A stretch of 64,000 bases of DNA. It comes from Paraburkholderia phytofirmans OLGA172 (GTDB taxonomy: Bacteria > Pseudomonadota > Gammaproteobacteria > Burkholderiales > Burkholderiaceae). Shown piece by piece: positions 25,203 through 33,577 of this stretch; the first letter of the stretch is position 1; the number at the start of each line of letters is the position of its first letter. Position numbers and translations under genes: made by a program. Location: assembly GCF_001634365.1 (NCBI RefSeq), contig NZ_CP014579.1, positions 310,001 to 374,000 on the forward strand, written 5' to 3'. Under the pieces are notes generated by a model. The model did no database searches. It was not told where the DNA came from and saw only the letters and a program-made list of their open reading frames with translations.

Positions 25203-26516
25203 ATGACTGACACTGCCGTAGCATCCGCCGCCTTGCAGCGGCCCACGCTGCAAGGTTATCTGCGCAGCGATGGCCGCAAAGGCATCCGCAATGTGGTCGC
25301 GGTAGCGTATCTGGTCGAGTGCGCGCATCACGTCGCGCGCGAGATCGTCACGCAGTTTCGCGAACCGCTCGATGCATTCGACGATCCTTCAGCCGAGCGC
25401 GAACCCCCGGTGCATCTGGTCGGCTTTCCAGGTTGTTATCCGAATGGGTACGCCGAAAAGATGCTCGAGCAGCTCACCACGCATCCCAACGTGGGCGCGG
25501 TGCTGTTCGTCTCGCTCGGATGCGAGAGCATGAACAAGCACTACCTCGTGGACGTCGTGCGTGCGAGTGGCCGTCCCGTCGAAGTCCTGACGATCCAGGA
25601 AAAAGGCGGCACACGCAGCACGATTCAATACGGCATCGACTGGATTCGCGGCGCACGCAAGCAACTCGCCGCGCAGCAGAAAGTGCCGATGGCCCTGAGC
25701 GAACTGGTGATCGGCACGATTTGCGGCGGTTCGGACGGCACCAGCGGCATTACGGCGAATCCAGCGGTGGGCCGCGCGTTCGATCATCTGATCGACGCGG
25801 GCGCGACGTGCATATTCGAAGAAACTGGCGAGCTGGTGGGCTGCGAGTTTCATATGAAAACGCGCGCCGCGAGGCCGGAACTCGGGGATGAAATTGTCGC
25901 GTGCGTGGCGAAGGCGGCACGTTACTACTCGATTCTTGGGCACGGCAGCTTTGCGGTTGGAAATGCGGATGGCGGCCTCACCACGCAAGAGGAAAAATCG
26001 TTAGGTGCGTATGCAAAAAGCGGTGCATCGCCGATTGTCGGCATCGTCAAACCCGGCGACGTTCCGCCGACACGCGGCCTCTATCTCCTCGACGTCGTAC
26101 CAGACGGCGAACCGCGCTTCGGCTTTCCGAACATCAGCGACAACGCGGAAATCGGCGAACTGATCGCCTGCGGGGCGCATGTGATTCTGTTCACGACCGG
26201 ACGCGGATCGGTGGTCGGCTCGGCAATTTCGCCGGTTATCAAGGTGTGCGCGAATCCCGCGACGTATCGCAATCTCGCCGGCGACATGGACGTCGATGCA
26301 GGCCGCATTCTCGAAGGCCGCGGCACGCTCGACGAAGTCGGCCGCGAAGTGTTCGAGCAAACTGTGGCGGTGTCGCTCGGTGCGGCGTCGAAATCGGAAT
26401 CGCTCGGTCATCAGGAGTTTATCCTGACGTACAAGACTTTCGAACCGGTGGGCCCGGCTTGTTTGCCGTCGGGCGTTATACCGCCGCATCGGATTGTTGC
26501 GATCGAGCCGCACTGA
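25203..26516 (+). CDS. UxaA-type sugar-acid dehydratase, large catalytic subunit
   Basis: 437 residues from ATG 25203 (ATG 25197 and GTG 25176 are in frame; spacing from CTGGA favours 25203). Conserved UxaA/GarD features: LQGYLRSDGRKGIRNVVAV, VHLVGFPGCYPNGYAEKM, LGCESMN, ICGGSDGTSGITANPAVG, IFEETGELVGCE and a C-terminal VLFTTGRGSVVGSAISP-like segment. Cys residues in these motifs fit an iron-dependent dehydratase. Context (aldose dehydrogenase, lactonase, keto-deoxy-acid dehydrogenase and hydrolase) suggests the substrate is L-fuconate or a related aldonate rather than altronate. That substrate is inference. Confidence 0.88.
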   Translation: MTDTAVASAALQRPTLQGYLRSDGRKGIRNVVAVAYLVECAHHVAREIVTQFREPLDAFDDPSAEREPPVHLVGFPGCYPNGYAEKMLEQLTTHPNVGAVLFVSLGCESMNKHYLVDVVRASGRPVEVLTIQEKGGTRSTIQYGIDWIRGARKQLAAQQKVPMALSELVIGTICGGSDGTSGITANPAVGRAFDHLIDAGATCIFEETGELVGCEFHMKTRAARPELGDEIVACVAKAARYYSILGHGSFAVGNADGGLTTQEEKSLGAYAKSGASPIVGIVKPGDVPPTRGLYLLDVVPDGEPRFGFPNISDNAEIGELIACGAHVILFTTGRGSVVGSAISPVIKVCANPATYRNLAGDMDVDAGRILEGRGTLDEVGREVFEQTVAVSLGAASKSESLGHQEFILTYKTFEPVGPACLPSGVIPPHRIVAIEPH

Positions 26517-26643
26517 GCGGTCTATCATCGGTCAATCCGCGATCGATTCGGCGGCCATCGGTGCAGCGATCAGGGCGTCAATTGCGTTGCCATCGGCGCG
26601 GCGGGCAACATCGTCAGCACGTATTAAAAAGGAGGCGTGGTCC

Positions 26644-27684
26644 ATGACGGTAAAGGTCGGTTCGAAGATCAAACAGCGGCGCAACATCGGTCGCCGTGCA
26701 TTGCAGGTAACCGGATTGGGGCTCGGTACGGCGCCCTTGGGCGGCCTCTATCGCGACCTGTCCGAAGAAGAAGCGCACGCGACCATCGCCGCTGCGTGGG
26801 ACGCCGGCGTGCGTTACTTCGATACCGCACCGCACTACGGTCACACGAAAGCTGAGCACCGTCTGGGCGATGCGTTGCGCGGATATCCGCGCAGTGAATA
26901 CGTGCTGTCCACCAAAGTCGGGCGCCGTTTCGTACCGCGCACCACGCCCTACGATGGCAGCGAAGGCTGGCAAGACCCGCTGCCGTTCCAGGCGATCTAC
27001 GACTACACACACGACGGCATTCTGCGTTCCTTCGAAGACAGCCAGCAGCGCCTCGGCATCGTCGATATCGACATTCTTCTGATACACGATATCGGCCGCT
27101 TCACGCATGGCGACAAGAACCCCCATTACTGGCGGCAACTCACCGAAGGCGGCGGCTTTCGTGCGCTCGATAATCTGCGCTCCTCGGGCGCGGTCAAGGC
27201 GCTTGGGCTCGGCGTCAATGAAGGCGCGGTAATACTCGATGCAATGGCTGAATTCGATATCGATTGCGCGTTGCTCGCGGGCCGTTATACGCTGCTCGAA
27301 CAGACCACGCTCGACGATCTGCTCCCAGCATGTGAACAACGCGGCGTCAGCATCCTGTTAGGCGGCGCGTTCAATTCGGGCATTCTGGCGCGCGGCGTCG
27401 AAGGCGATCTGAAATTCAATTACGGCGACGCGCCGAGCGAAGTCGTCGAGCGCGTCGCGCGGCTGGAAGCGGTGTGCCGGGTGCATGGCGTGCCGCTTGC
27501 TGCGGCGGCCTTGCAGTTTCCGTATGCGCATCCGGCGGTCGCGACCGTGTTGACCGGCGCGCGCAGTGCCGACGAATTGCGTGAGAACGCCGCTTCGTTC
27601 GAGCAGCCGATTCCCGCGGACTTGTGGTCCGCGTTGCGTGACAAGGGCTTGCTCGACAGCCGCGCGCCCGCGCCAGAGGATTGA
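26644..27684 (+). CDS. Aldo-keto reductase family aldose 1-dehydrogenase (probable L-fucose dehydrogenase)
   Basis: 346 residues from ATG 26644, which follows a consensus AAGGAGG; the frame is open back to 26494. Catalytic residues of the AKR fold are visible: Asp and Tyr in RYFDTAPHYG, Lys in VLSTKVGRR and His in ILLIHDIGR. The opening GLGLGTAPLGGLYRDLSEEE is typical of the D-threo-aldose / L-fucose dehydrogenase group, which oxidises L-fucose, L-galactose or D-arabinose to the lactone with NAD(P)+. It stands 127 bases after the dehydratase and 7 before the lactonase. Confidence 0.88.
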   Translation: MTVKVGSKIKQRRNIGRRALQVTGLGLGTAPLGGLYRDLSEEEAHATIAAAWDAGVRYFDTAPHYGHTKAEHRLGDALRGYPRSEYVLSTKVGRRFVPRTTPYDGSEGWQDPLPFQAIYDYTHDGILRSFEDSQQRLGIVDIDILLIHDIGRFTHGDKNPHYWRQLTEGGGFRALDNLRSSGAVKALGLGVNEGAVILDAMAEFDIDCALLAGRYTLLEQTTLDDLLPACEQRGVSILLGGAFNSGILARGVEGDLKFNYGDAPSEVVERVARLEAVCRVHGVPLAAAALQFPYAHPAVATVLTGARSADELRENAASFEQPIPADLWSALRDKGLLDSRAPAPED

Positions 27685-27691
27685 TTTGACG

Positions 27692-28522
27692 ATGCATATC
27701 GATGCGCACCAGCACTATTGGGACCCCGCTCGCGGCGACTACGAGTGGCTCACGCCGGAGCTGAAAATCCTGTACCGGACATTCGGTCCCGCCGATCTCA
27801 AACCGCTGCGCGAAAGAGCGGGCATCGAGCGGACAGTGGTGGTGCAGGCTGCGCCGACTCTCGACGAAACACGTTACTTGCTGGACATCGCGCGGCATGA
27901 GCCGTCGATCGCCGGTGTGGTCGGCTGGGTGCCGTTGCTGCTGCCGACAGCGCCGGCGGTGATCGAAGCGCTGGCGCAGGAGCCGAAATTCAAAGGCGTG
28001 CGACCGATGCTGCAGGACTTACCGGACGATACGTGGATTGCAAACCCGGATCTTGCGCCCGCGATCGAAGCGCTGATTGCACACAACCTCGCGTTCGACG
28101 CGTTGATTTACGCGCGGCACGTCGAGCCTTTCGAAACGTTCGCTGCACGTTTTCCCGCGTTGCGCATCGTTATCGATCACGGCGCGAAGCCGCCGATCCG
28201 CTACGGCCGCGCGGGTTGGCAAACATGGGCGGACGCGATTACGCGGCTTGCGCAACTGCCGCAAATGCATTGCAAGCTCTCCGGTCTCGTCACCGAAGCG
28301 TCGCCGGGCTGGACCGAAGAAACGCTTCACCCCTATGTCGAGCATCTACTGAAGTCATTCGGTCCCACGCGTTTGATGTGGGGCAGCGACTGGCCGGTGC
28401 TCGATCTGAACGGCGACTATTTGCTCTGGCACTCGGTGGCGAATACTTTGCTTGCGTCCTTGAGCGACGACGAGCGCGAGGTAGTTTTTGGCGGCAACGC
28501 CGCCGCGTTTTATCGCCTTTGA
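27692..28522 (+). CDS. Amidohydrolase-family aldonolactonase (probable L-fuconolactonase)
   Basis: 276 residues starting MHIDAHQHYWDP (ATG 27692). The HxH of the amidohydrolase metal site is at residues 5-7 in DAHQHYWDP; further sites are FKGVRPMLQDL, IVIDHGAKPPI (conserved His), MHCKLSGLVTE (conserved Lys/Cys segment) and LMWGSDWPVLDL (catalytic Asp). This is the signature of the L-fuconolactonase/L-rhamnonolactonase group (COG3618). It would open the lactone made by the preceding dehydrogenase. Confidence 0.9.
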   Translation: MHIDAHQHYWDPARGDYEWLTPELKILYRTFGPADLKPLRERAGIERTVVVQAAPTLDETRYLLDIARHEPSIAGVVGWVPLLLPTAPAVIEALAQEPKFKGVRPMLQDLPDDTWIANPDLAPAIEALIAHNLAFDALIYARHVEPFETFAARFPALRIVIDHGAKPPIRYGRAGWQTWADAITRLAQLPQMHCKLSGLVTEASPGWTEETLHPYVEHLLKSFGPTRLMWGSDWPVLDLNGDYLLWHSVANTLLASLSDDEREVVFGGNAAAFYRL

Positions 28523-28588
28523 TGTGATACGCGCGTGACGAAAACAAGTTACGAAAACAAGCGAAAGCCCATTCAACTGGAGTCGTAG

Positions 28589-29332
28589 ATGACACAAAGA
28601 CTGGCCGGCAAGACGGCCCTGATCACCGCGGCAGGACAAGGCATCGGCCTCGCCACCGCGGAGCTGTTCGCGCGCGAAGGCGCGCGCGTGATCGCCACCG
28701 ATATCCGCATCGACGGACTCGCCGGCAAGCCGGTCGAAGCGCGCAAACTCGACGTGCGCGACGACGCGGCGATCAAGGCGCTGGCGGCCGAACTTGGCGC
28801 GATCGACGTGCTGTTCAACTGCGCGGGCTTCGTGCACGCCGGTTCGATCCTCGAATGCAGCGAAGCAGATTGGGACTTTGCCTTCGACCTGAATGCGAAG
28901 GCGATGTATCGCATGATCCGCGCGTTTTTACCCGCCATGCTTGAGAAGGGCGGCGGGTCGATCATCAATATGTCGTCGGCGGCATCGAGCGTGAAGGGCG
29001 TGCCCAACCGCTTTGCGTACAGCGCGTCGAAAGCCGCGGTGATCGGGCTGACCAAGTCCGTCGCTGCAGACTTCATCACGCGTGGTGTACGCTGTAACGC
29101 GATCTGCCCGGGCACGGTGGCTTCACCGTCGCTCGAACAACGGATCGTCGAGCAGGCCAAAGCGCAAGGCGCGACGCTCGAGGCCGTGCAGGCGGCCTTT
29201 GTCGCGCGTCAGCCAATGGGCCGCATCGGCAAGCCGGAAGAGATCGCCGCGTTGGCGCTGTATCTCGCGTCTGACGAATCGTCGTTCACCACCGGTCATG
29301 CGCACGTGATCGACGGCGGCTGGTCGAACTGA
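28589..29332 (+). CDS. Short-chain dehydrogenase (probable 2-keto-3-deoxy-L-fuconate dehydrogenase)
   Basis: 247 residues. NAD-binding Gly motif TAAGQGIG near residues 13-20, NCAGF near 85, and catalytic Ser in SSAAS and Tyr-Lys in YSASK. The motif DIRIDGLAGKPVEARKLDV indicates an acidic NAD-type cofactor site. The family includes the 2-keto-3-deoxy-L-fuconate 4-dehydrogenase of the Xanthomonas/Burkholderia fucose pathway. Product: 2,4-diketo-3-deoxy acid for the next enzyme. CTGGAG precedes the start. Confidence 0.88.
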   Translation: MTQRLAGKTALITAAGQGIGLATAELFAREGARVIATDIRIDGLAGKPVEARKLDVRDDAAIKALAAELGAIDVLFNCAGFVHAGSILECSEADWDFAFDLNAKAMYRMIRAFLPAMLEKGGGSIINMSSAASSVKGVPNRFAYSASKAAVIGLTKSVAADFITRGVRCNAICPGTVASPSLEQRIVEQAKAQGATLEAVQAAFVARQPMGRIGKPEEIAALALYLASDESSFTTGHAHVIDGGWSN

Positions 29333-29403
29333 CGCACACGGCTGCTCACTGCAAACCGGTACACACGAACCGAACATCACTGAACATAAAGGGAAGTGCA
29401 ACG

Positions 29404-30252
29404 ATGAAACTGCTTCGTTATGGGCCGAAAGGCCAGGAAAAGCCAGGCCTGCTCGACGCGCAGGGCAAGATTCGCGATCTGTCGAAGGTGGTTGGCGATA
29501 TCGACGGCGCCGCGCTGACTGACGAAGGCCTCGCCAAACTGCGCGCGCTCGATCCGGCTTCGCTGCCGGTCGTGGAAGGCAATCCGCGCATCGGGCCGTG
29601 CGTCGGCAAGATCGGCAAGTTCGTCTGCATCGGGCTGAACTACGCGGACCACGCGGCCGAATCGAATCTGCCGGTGCCCTCGGAGCCGGTGATTTTCAAC
29701 AAATGGACGAGCGCGATCTGCGGCCCGAACGACGGCGTCGAAATTCCGCGCGGCTCGAAAAAGTGTGACTGGGAGGTCGAACTCGGCGTGGTGATCGGCA
29801 AGCCGGCGAAATATATCGACGAAGCGAACGCGCTCGACTATGTCGCTGGTTACTGCGTGATTAACGACGTGTCGGAACGCGAATGGCAGGCCGAACGCGG
29901 CGGCACATGGGACAAGGGCAAGGGCTTCGATACGTTCGGCCCGATCGGTCCGTGGGTCGTCACGCGCGATGAAGTGGCCGATCCGCAGAATCTGAATCTG
30001 TGGCTCGAAGTGGACGGCCACCGCTATCAGAACGGCAATACGAAGACGATGGTGTTCGGCGTGGCGAAGCTGGTGTCGTATGTGTCGCAGTGCATGAGCC
30101 TGCAACCGGGCGACGTGATTTCGACCGGCACGCCGCCGGGCGTCGGCATGGGTGTGAAGCCGAATCCGGTGTACCTGAAGCCCGGCCAGACGATACGTCT
30201 CGGTGTTGAAGGTCTCGGCGAGCAGACGCAGAAGACTTACGCGGCGGAGTGA
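29404..30252 (+). CDS. Fumarylacetoacetate-hydrolase family enzyme (probable 2,4-diketo-3-deoxy-L-fuconate hydrolase)
   Basis: 282 residues. FAH-fold features: IGLNYADHAAESNLPVPSEP, metal-binding Glu pair in DWEVELGVVIGK, Asp in NDVSEREWQ, and the C-terminal PGDVISTGTPPGVGMG. Members of this subgroup cleave 2,4-diketo-3-deoxy acids to pyruvate and a 2-hydroxy acid (L-lactate for the fucose pathway). It is the last gene of the operon and is followed by the palindromic terminator at 30296-30386. Confidence 0.9.
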   Translation: MKLLRYGPKGQEKPGLLDAQGKIRDLSKVVGDIDGAALTDEGLAKLRALDPASLPVVEGNPRIGPCVGKIGKFVCIGLNYADHAAESNLPVPSEPVIFNKWTSAICGPNDGVEIPRGSKKCDWEVELGVVIGKPAKYIDEANALDYVAGYCVINDVSEREWQAERGGTWDKGKGFDTFGPIGPWVVTRDEVADPQNLNLWLEVDGHRYQNGNTKTMVFGVAKLVSYVSQCMSLQPGDVISTGTPPGVGMGVKPNPVYLKPGQTIRLGVEGLGEQTQKTYAAE

Positions 30253-30295
30253 TTCGCCCGCCTGTTGGAAAGCGTTGCCGATGCGAAAAGTGAAG

Positions 30296-30386
30296 AGGCC
30301 GTTCCCGCGTGTGAACTGACCCCGCAAAGTTGGACACCTGTCCAACGATTTGGGGTGCAGTTCAGCGACGCTGGAACGGCCTTTTG
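30296..30386. terminator. Bidirectional palindromic terminator between convergent genes
   Basis: AGGCCGTTCC (30296-30305) and GGAACGGCCT (30373-30382) are perfect complements and are followed by a short T-run on the plus strand. They enclose another inverted pair (30312-30364). The whole forms one long hairpin between the fucose-type operon (plus) and the thioesterase gene (minus). Confidence 0.7.
30312..30364. mobile_element. 53-bp palindrome made of two IS3-type terminal inverted repeats (MITE-like remnant)
   Basis: The left part begins TGAACTGACCCCGCAAAG and reaches TTGGACA; the right part is its near mirror, TGTCCAA to CAGTTCA, with CC between. TGAACTG followed by a C-rich stretch and TTGGACA is like the ends of IS3-family elements (recalled from family knowledge). 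No transposase lies between, so it is either a deletion remnant of two ends or a tiny non-autonomous element. Confidence 0.55.
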
Positions 30387-30390
30387 TCGT

Positions 30391-30825
30391 TCAGCCCGCC
30401 GGTTCGTGCTCGCCGTTCTCGCTGATGCGATTAATCGTGCCTTGTGCAACAGCGACGAGCTTCTCGCGGCCACCGTCCATCACATACACGTTGCACTGGC
30501 AGGTTGCCTGAAGCTGGCCCGCGTAGACGACCTTCGCCCGCGCGATCAGCGTGCCGTTCACCACCGGCCGCAGATAGTTGATCTTGTACTCGCCGGTCAC
30601 GACTTTCGGACCCAGCGACAGCGCGCCGGCGAACGTCAGCGCATTGTCGGCGAGATAGCTGATAACGCCGCCATGCACGAAGCCATGCTGTTGCCGCAAC
30701 TCGTCGCGGATCGGCAGGCAGAGCGTCAGTTCGTTGGTGCCCGTGTGCATCAGCTCCGCGCCTAGCAGCATGCTGAACGGCTGGGCATGCAGTGCGCCGC
30801 GCGCCCGGTCGAGGATGTCGGTCAT
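30391..30825 (-). CDS. PaaI-family hotdog thioesterase
   Basis: 144 residues from ATG 30825 with GGAAT upstream; the frame is open to 30912. The hotdog motif RQQHGFVHGGVISYLADNAL is at about residues 48-67; then GALSLGPKVVTGEYKINYLR. These enzymes hydrolyse acyl-CoA thioesters, often aromatic or surplus CoA esters. It is a single gene convergent with the sugar operon; no pathway partner is adjacent. Confidence 0.88.
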   Translation of the reverse strand: MTDILDRARGALHAQPFSMLLGAELMHTGTNELTLCLPIRDELRQQHGFVHGGVISYLADNALTFAGALSLGPKVVTGEYKINYLRPVVNGTLIARAKVVYAGQLQATCQCNVYVMDGGREKLVAVAQGTINRISENGEHEPAG

Positions 30826-31023
30826 CGTGATTCCTTCGGGCGTCGCCCGCAGTGGCATCTGCACCGGCGTGCGTTGTGCAGTCCCTACCCACTCTAGGAA
30901 GCGCCGATGCATCGCGTCAAGGTGAATCCAAAATATCTGCGCGACATTGTTGTGAAAAATGATTGGAATTGCGGAGTTGACCGATGAAAAGGGGACATAA
31001 GACGATTTTTGATGACATTGATC

Positions 31024-31050
31024 TCAAGCAAAGTTCGGCCTTGCCGTTAA
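31024..31050 (+). promoter_or_regulatory. FliA (sigma-28) type promoter of the chemoreceptor gene
   Basis: TCAAG (31024-31028), 14 bases, then GCCGTTAA (31043-31050), which fits the TCAAG/GCCGATAA pattern of flagellar sigma-28 promoters. The start would fall about 35 bases before ATG 31093. It ties the receptor to the motility regulon. Confidence 0.7.
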
Positions 31051-31092
31051 CCCTGACGTAGCTCCTGTCATTCTTTGCTTTAGGTGTTCACG

Positions 31093-32715
31093 ATGTTCAG
31101 CAAGATCAAGGTCGCATCCGGCCTGTTGTGTGTCCTGGCCGCGTTCTGCGTTTTCCAGCTGGTCACGGTGGGTTTGGGGTTCTGGTCGCTCACGCGCACG
31201 CACGACGACGTGGGCGATCTGTCGAACATCGCCTTGAAGCAGGTGGACGCGGTCAATGAAACGACCCAGCGTCTGATGGATGCGCGCATCAACCTGTCGC
31301 GCGCCGGCACGCGCATGGTGCGCGGCGGCGCCGAGCCGGCCGACATCGTGCAGCACGCCCGCGAACAATTGACGGCCGCCGATCAGTCCTTCACCGCGTT
31401 CATGAGCGCGCAAAAGACCAGCGACGAAAACACCGCGCGCGCCACCGCGCTGGCCGAGCGCTACAAAAAGCTGCACGACGCGCTTTCGGAACTGGTGCAG
31501 TTTCTCGACTCGAACAATATTCAAGCGTTTCTGGACCAGCCGACCCAAGGCTTGCAGGACGCCTATCTCGCCGAGTCGCATAATTTCGTGCAGTTCGGCA
31601 CCGCTGCGAGCCATGCATCGATCGATTCGATCGACACCCGCATGGCGACGTTCCGCGCCGTCAGCATCGCGATCCTGGTACTACTGGTGACGGGCACGTT
31701 CGGTGTGTACGCGGCGCTCCGCAAGGGCGTAGTGGCGCCACTGGAAGAAGCCGGCCGTCACTTCGACCGCATCGCGCAAGGGCGTCTCGACCAGCCGATC
31801 GCCTCGCGCGGCACCAATGAGATCGGCCGCCTGTTCTCGAGCCTCGCGAAAATGCAGGCCAGTGTGGCGCGCACCGTGCAAACCGTGCGCGAATCCGCCG
31901 ACTCGATTCACCTCGGCGCGGACGAAATCGCCACCGGTAACGCCGATCTGTCGGCACGCACGGAAAACCAGGCGGCGTCGCTCGAAGAAACCGCGTCGAG
32001 CATGGAGGAATTGACCGCCACGGTGCGCCAGAACGCCGATCATGCCCGCGAAGCCAATGCGCTCGCCGAAACCGCGCTTGACGCGACCTCGCGCGGCAGC
32101 GAAGTGGTCAACGAGGTGGTCGACAAGATGCGCGGCATCGCGCAAAGCTCGGACAAGATCGCCGAGATCATTTCGGTGATCGACGGCATCGCGTTCCAGA
32201 CCAATATCCTCGCGCTGAACGCGGCCGTCGAAGCGGCCCGCGCCGGCGAGCAGGGTCGTGGCTTTGCCGTGGTGGCGGGCGAGGTGCGTGGCTTGGCCCA
32301 GCGCAGCGCGCAGTCGGCCAAGGAAATCAAGACGTTGATCAGCGAGTCGGTCGCCGAGATTCAGGGCGGTTCGGCGCTGGTCGAACATGCGGGCGAAGCG
32401 ATGCGCAACGTTTCGGCGTCGATCTCGCGCGTCACGCAGATGATGGCCGAGATCAGCGCGTCGTCGCTCGAACAGAGCACGGGCATCGAGCAGGTCAACC
32501 AGGCGGTGGTGCAGATGGACGAGATGACGCAGCAGAACGCGGCGCTCGTCGAGGAAGCAGCCGCGGCGGCAGCCTCGCTGCATCAGCAGACGCAGCAATT
32601 GAAGCAGGCCGTTTCCGTGTTCGAAATTTCTGAAACTGTGTTGCGGACGCAACAATTTGGGGAAGCGGGCGGCCAGACGGCGGCGTTTGCGCTGTCGGGG
32701 ATGCGGGCGATTTGA
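31093..32715 (+). CDS. Methyl-accepting chemotaxis protein
   Basis: 540 residues from ATG 31093 (GTG 31084 is in frame). N-terminal membrane segment (VASGLLCVLAAFCVFQLVTV), periplasmic four-helix sensor (about 30-185), second membrane segment (VSIAILVLLVTGTFGVYAAL), HAMP domain (about 210-265) and the signalling domain with the invariant hairpin IDGIAFQTNILALNAAVEAA near residue 375. Methylation helices flank it. There is no C-terminal NWETF-like pentapeptide, so it likely relies on other receptors for CheR/CheB docking. The ligand is unknown. Confidence 0.95.
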   Translation: MFSKIKVASGLLCVLAAFCVFQLVTVGLGFWSLTRTHDDVGDLSNIALKQVDAVNETTQRLMDARINLSRAGTRMVRGGAEPADIVQHAREQLTAADQSFTAFMSAQKTSDENTARATALAERYKKLHDALSELVQFLDSNNIQAFLDQPTQGLQDAYLAESHNFVQFGTAASHASIDSIDTRMATFRAVSIAILVLLVTGTFGVYAALRKGVVAPLEEAGRHFDRIAQGRLDQPIASRGTNEIGRLFSSLAKMQASVARTVQTVRESADSIHLGADEIATGNADLSARTENQAASLEETASSMEELTATVRQNADHAREANALAETALDATSRGSEVVNEVVDKMRGIAQSSDKIAEIISVIDGIAFQTNILALNAAVEAARAGEQGRGFAVVAGEVRGLAQRSAQSAKEIKTLISESVAEIQGGSALVEHAGEAMRNVSASISRVTQMMAEISASSLEQSTGIEQVNQAVVQMDEMTQQNAALVEEAAAAAASLHQQTQQLKQAVSVFEISETVLRTQQFGEAGGQTAAFALSGMRAI

Positions 32716-32752
32716 GCCACGCGAGCGCTCTAAAAGAAGGCATCTGCAAAAG

Positions 32753-32828
32753 AAAATGGCCCGCGAAAGCGGGCCATTTTGCATTAGGCGCGAGCGCCTA
32801 AGGGTGCTTCAAGTACCGGAAGGTACTT
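32753..32828. terminator. Three consecutive hairpins between chemoreceptor and csp genes; first is a bidirectional terminator
   Basis: Hairpin 1: AAAATGGCCCGC (32753-32764), loop GAAA, then its complement to 32780; it has A- and T-runs on both sides, so it works in both directions. Hairpin 2: TTAGGCGC-GA-GCGCCTAA (32784-32801). Hairpin 3: AAGTACC-GGAA-GGTACTT (32811-32828), which overlaps the csp stop codon. Hairpin 1 should end both convergent transcripts. Confidence 0.85.
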
Positions 32829-33030
32829 AGGCCGGCTGGATGTTCGCAGCCTGCTTGCCCTTCGGGCCTTGCTTAACTTCGAACGTCACCTTCTGGTTTT
32901 CCTGCAGGGACTTGAAGCCGCTGCCTTGAACTTCCGAAAAGTGCGCGAAGAGATCTTCACCGCCGTCGTCCGGCGTGATGAAGCCAAAGCCCTTTGCATC
33001 GTTAAACCACTTCACAGTACCTGTTGCCAT
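32827..33030 (-). CDS. Cold-shock domain protein (CspA family)
   Basis: 67 residues from ATG 33030, the standard start [20 protein letters not shown]; the frame extends to 33060 but family starts agree with 33030. RNP-1 (KGFGFI) and RNP-2 (LFAHFS) are intact. It binds single-stranded RNA/DNA and works as an RNA chaperone. The leader before the ATG is long (about 200 bases to the next gene), as often seen for temperature-controlled csp genes; no cold-box was identified. Confidence 0.96.
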   Translation of the reverse strand: MATGTVKWFNDAKGFGFITPDDGGEDLFAHFSEVQGSGFKSLQENQKVTFEVKQGPKGKQAANIQPA

Positions 33031-33248
33031 TTTTGATCCAATAAATGTTGTGTGTTGCATTCGCGACCGCTATTTCTCAACGTGAGATCGAGCGCGAAGT
33101 GAGAGTTGTATCACGTCTTTATGATGGACGCCAATCAACCAGTATTCGGGTATTCCCCTGATTGGGCCCTTTTGAGGCCCGGAAAGCATTTTGCAGGGTG
33201 CTCCAGCCGGTAGGGTAAACTGCTTGTATTACTCTTCCAGGAAAAACA

Positions 33249-33524
33249 TTGACACATTATTTGCAAGATGAACTCACCTCATTCTGGAGTCGTTTGACCC
33301 CTTATCTCGCGATATTGGAGTCGGAATCACCTCAAGAAGGCGCCCCGGACCCGGTCGGCCGCATCACGGTCAATACCGAAGACCATCAGGCTTTTGCCCT
33401 TCATACCACCGACAAAAAGCCGCACGGCGAAACATCGGATACCCCCACCGGACAAAGCGCGACCTACACGCGATTTAAAACTGCCGACGCCGATTGGGGA
33501 CCTTGGCAACGCGAAGAATATTGA
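33249..33524 (+). CDS. Small hypothetical protein
   Basis: 91 residues starting at TTG 33249 with AGGA a few bases upstream. It opens MTHYLQDELTSFWSRLTPYL and ends with the aromatic tail ADADWGPWQREEY; the middle is polar. No signal peptide or known domain. It diverges from the csp gene. Coding bias and the ribosome-binding site support it, but the TTG start and unknown family lower the confidence. Confidence 0.6.
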   Translation: MTHYLQDELTSFWSRLTPYLAILESESPQEGAPDPVGRITVNTEDHQAFALHTTDKKPHGETSDTPTGQSATYTRFKTADADWGPWQREEY

Positions 33525-33577
33525 TTGACCGGCCAGTCGGCTTTTAACACCGATGTCCGGAAGTCGGCGGCCGGCGT

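Noticed and set aside
30312..30364. Complete insertion sequence
   Set aside because: Both ends lie next to each other with no transposase between them.
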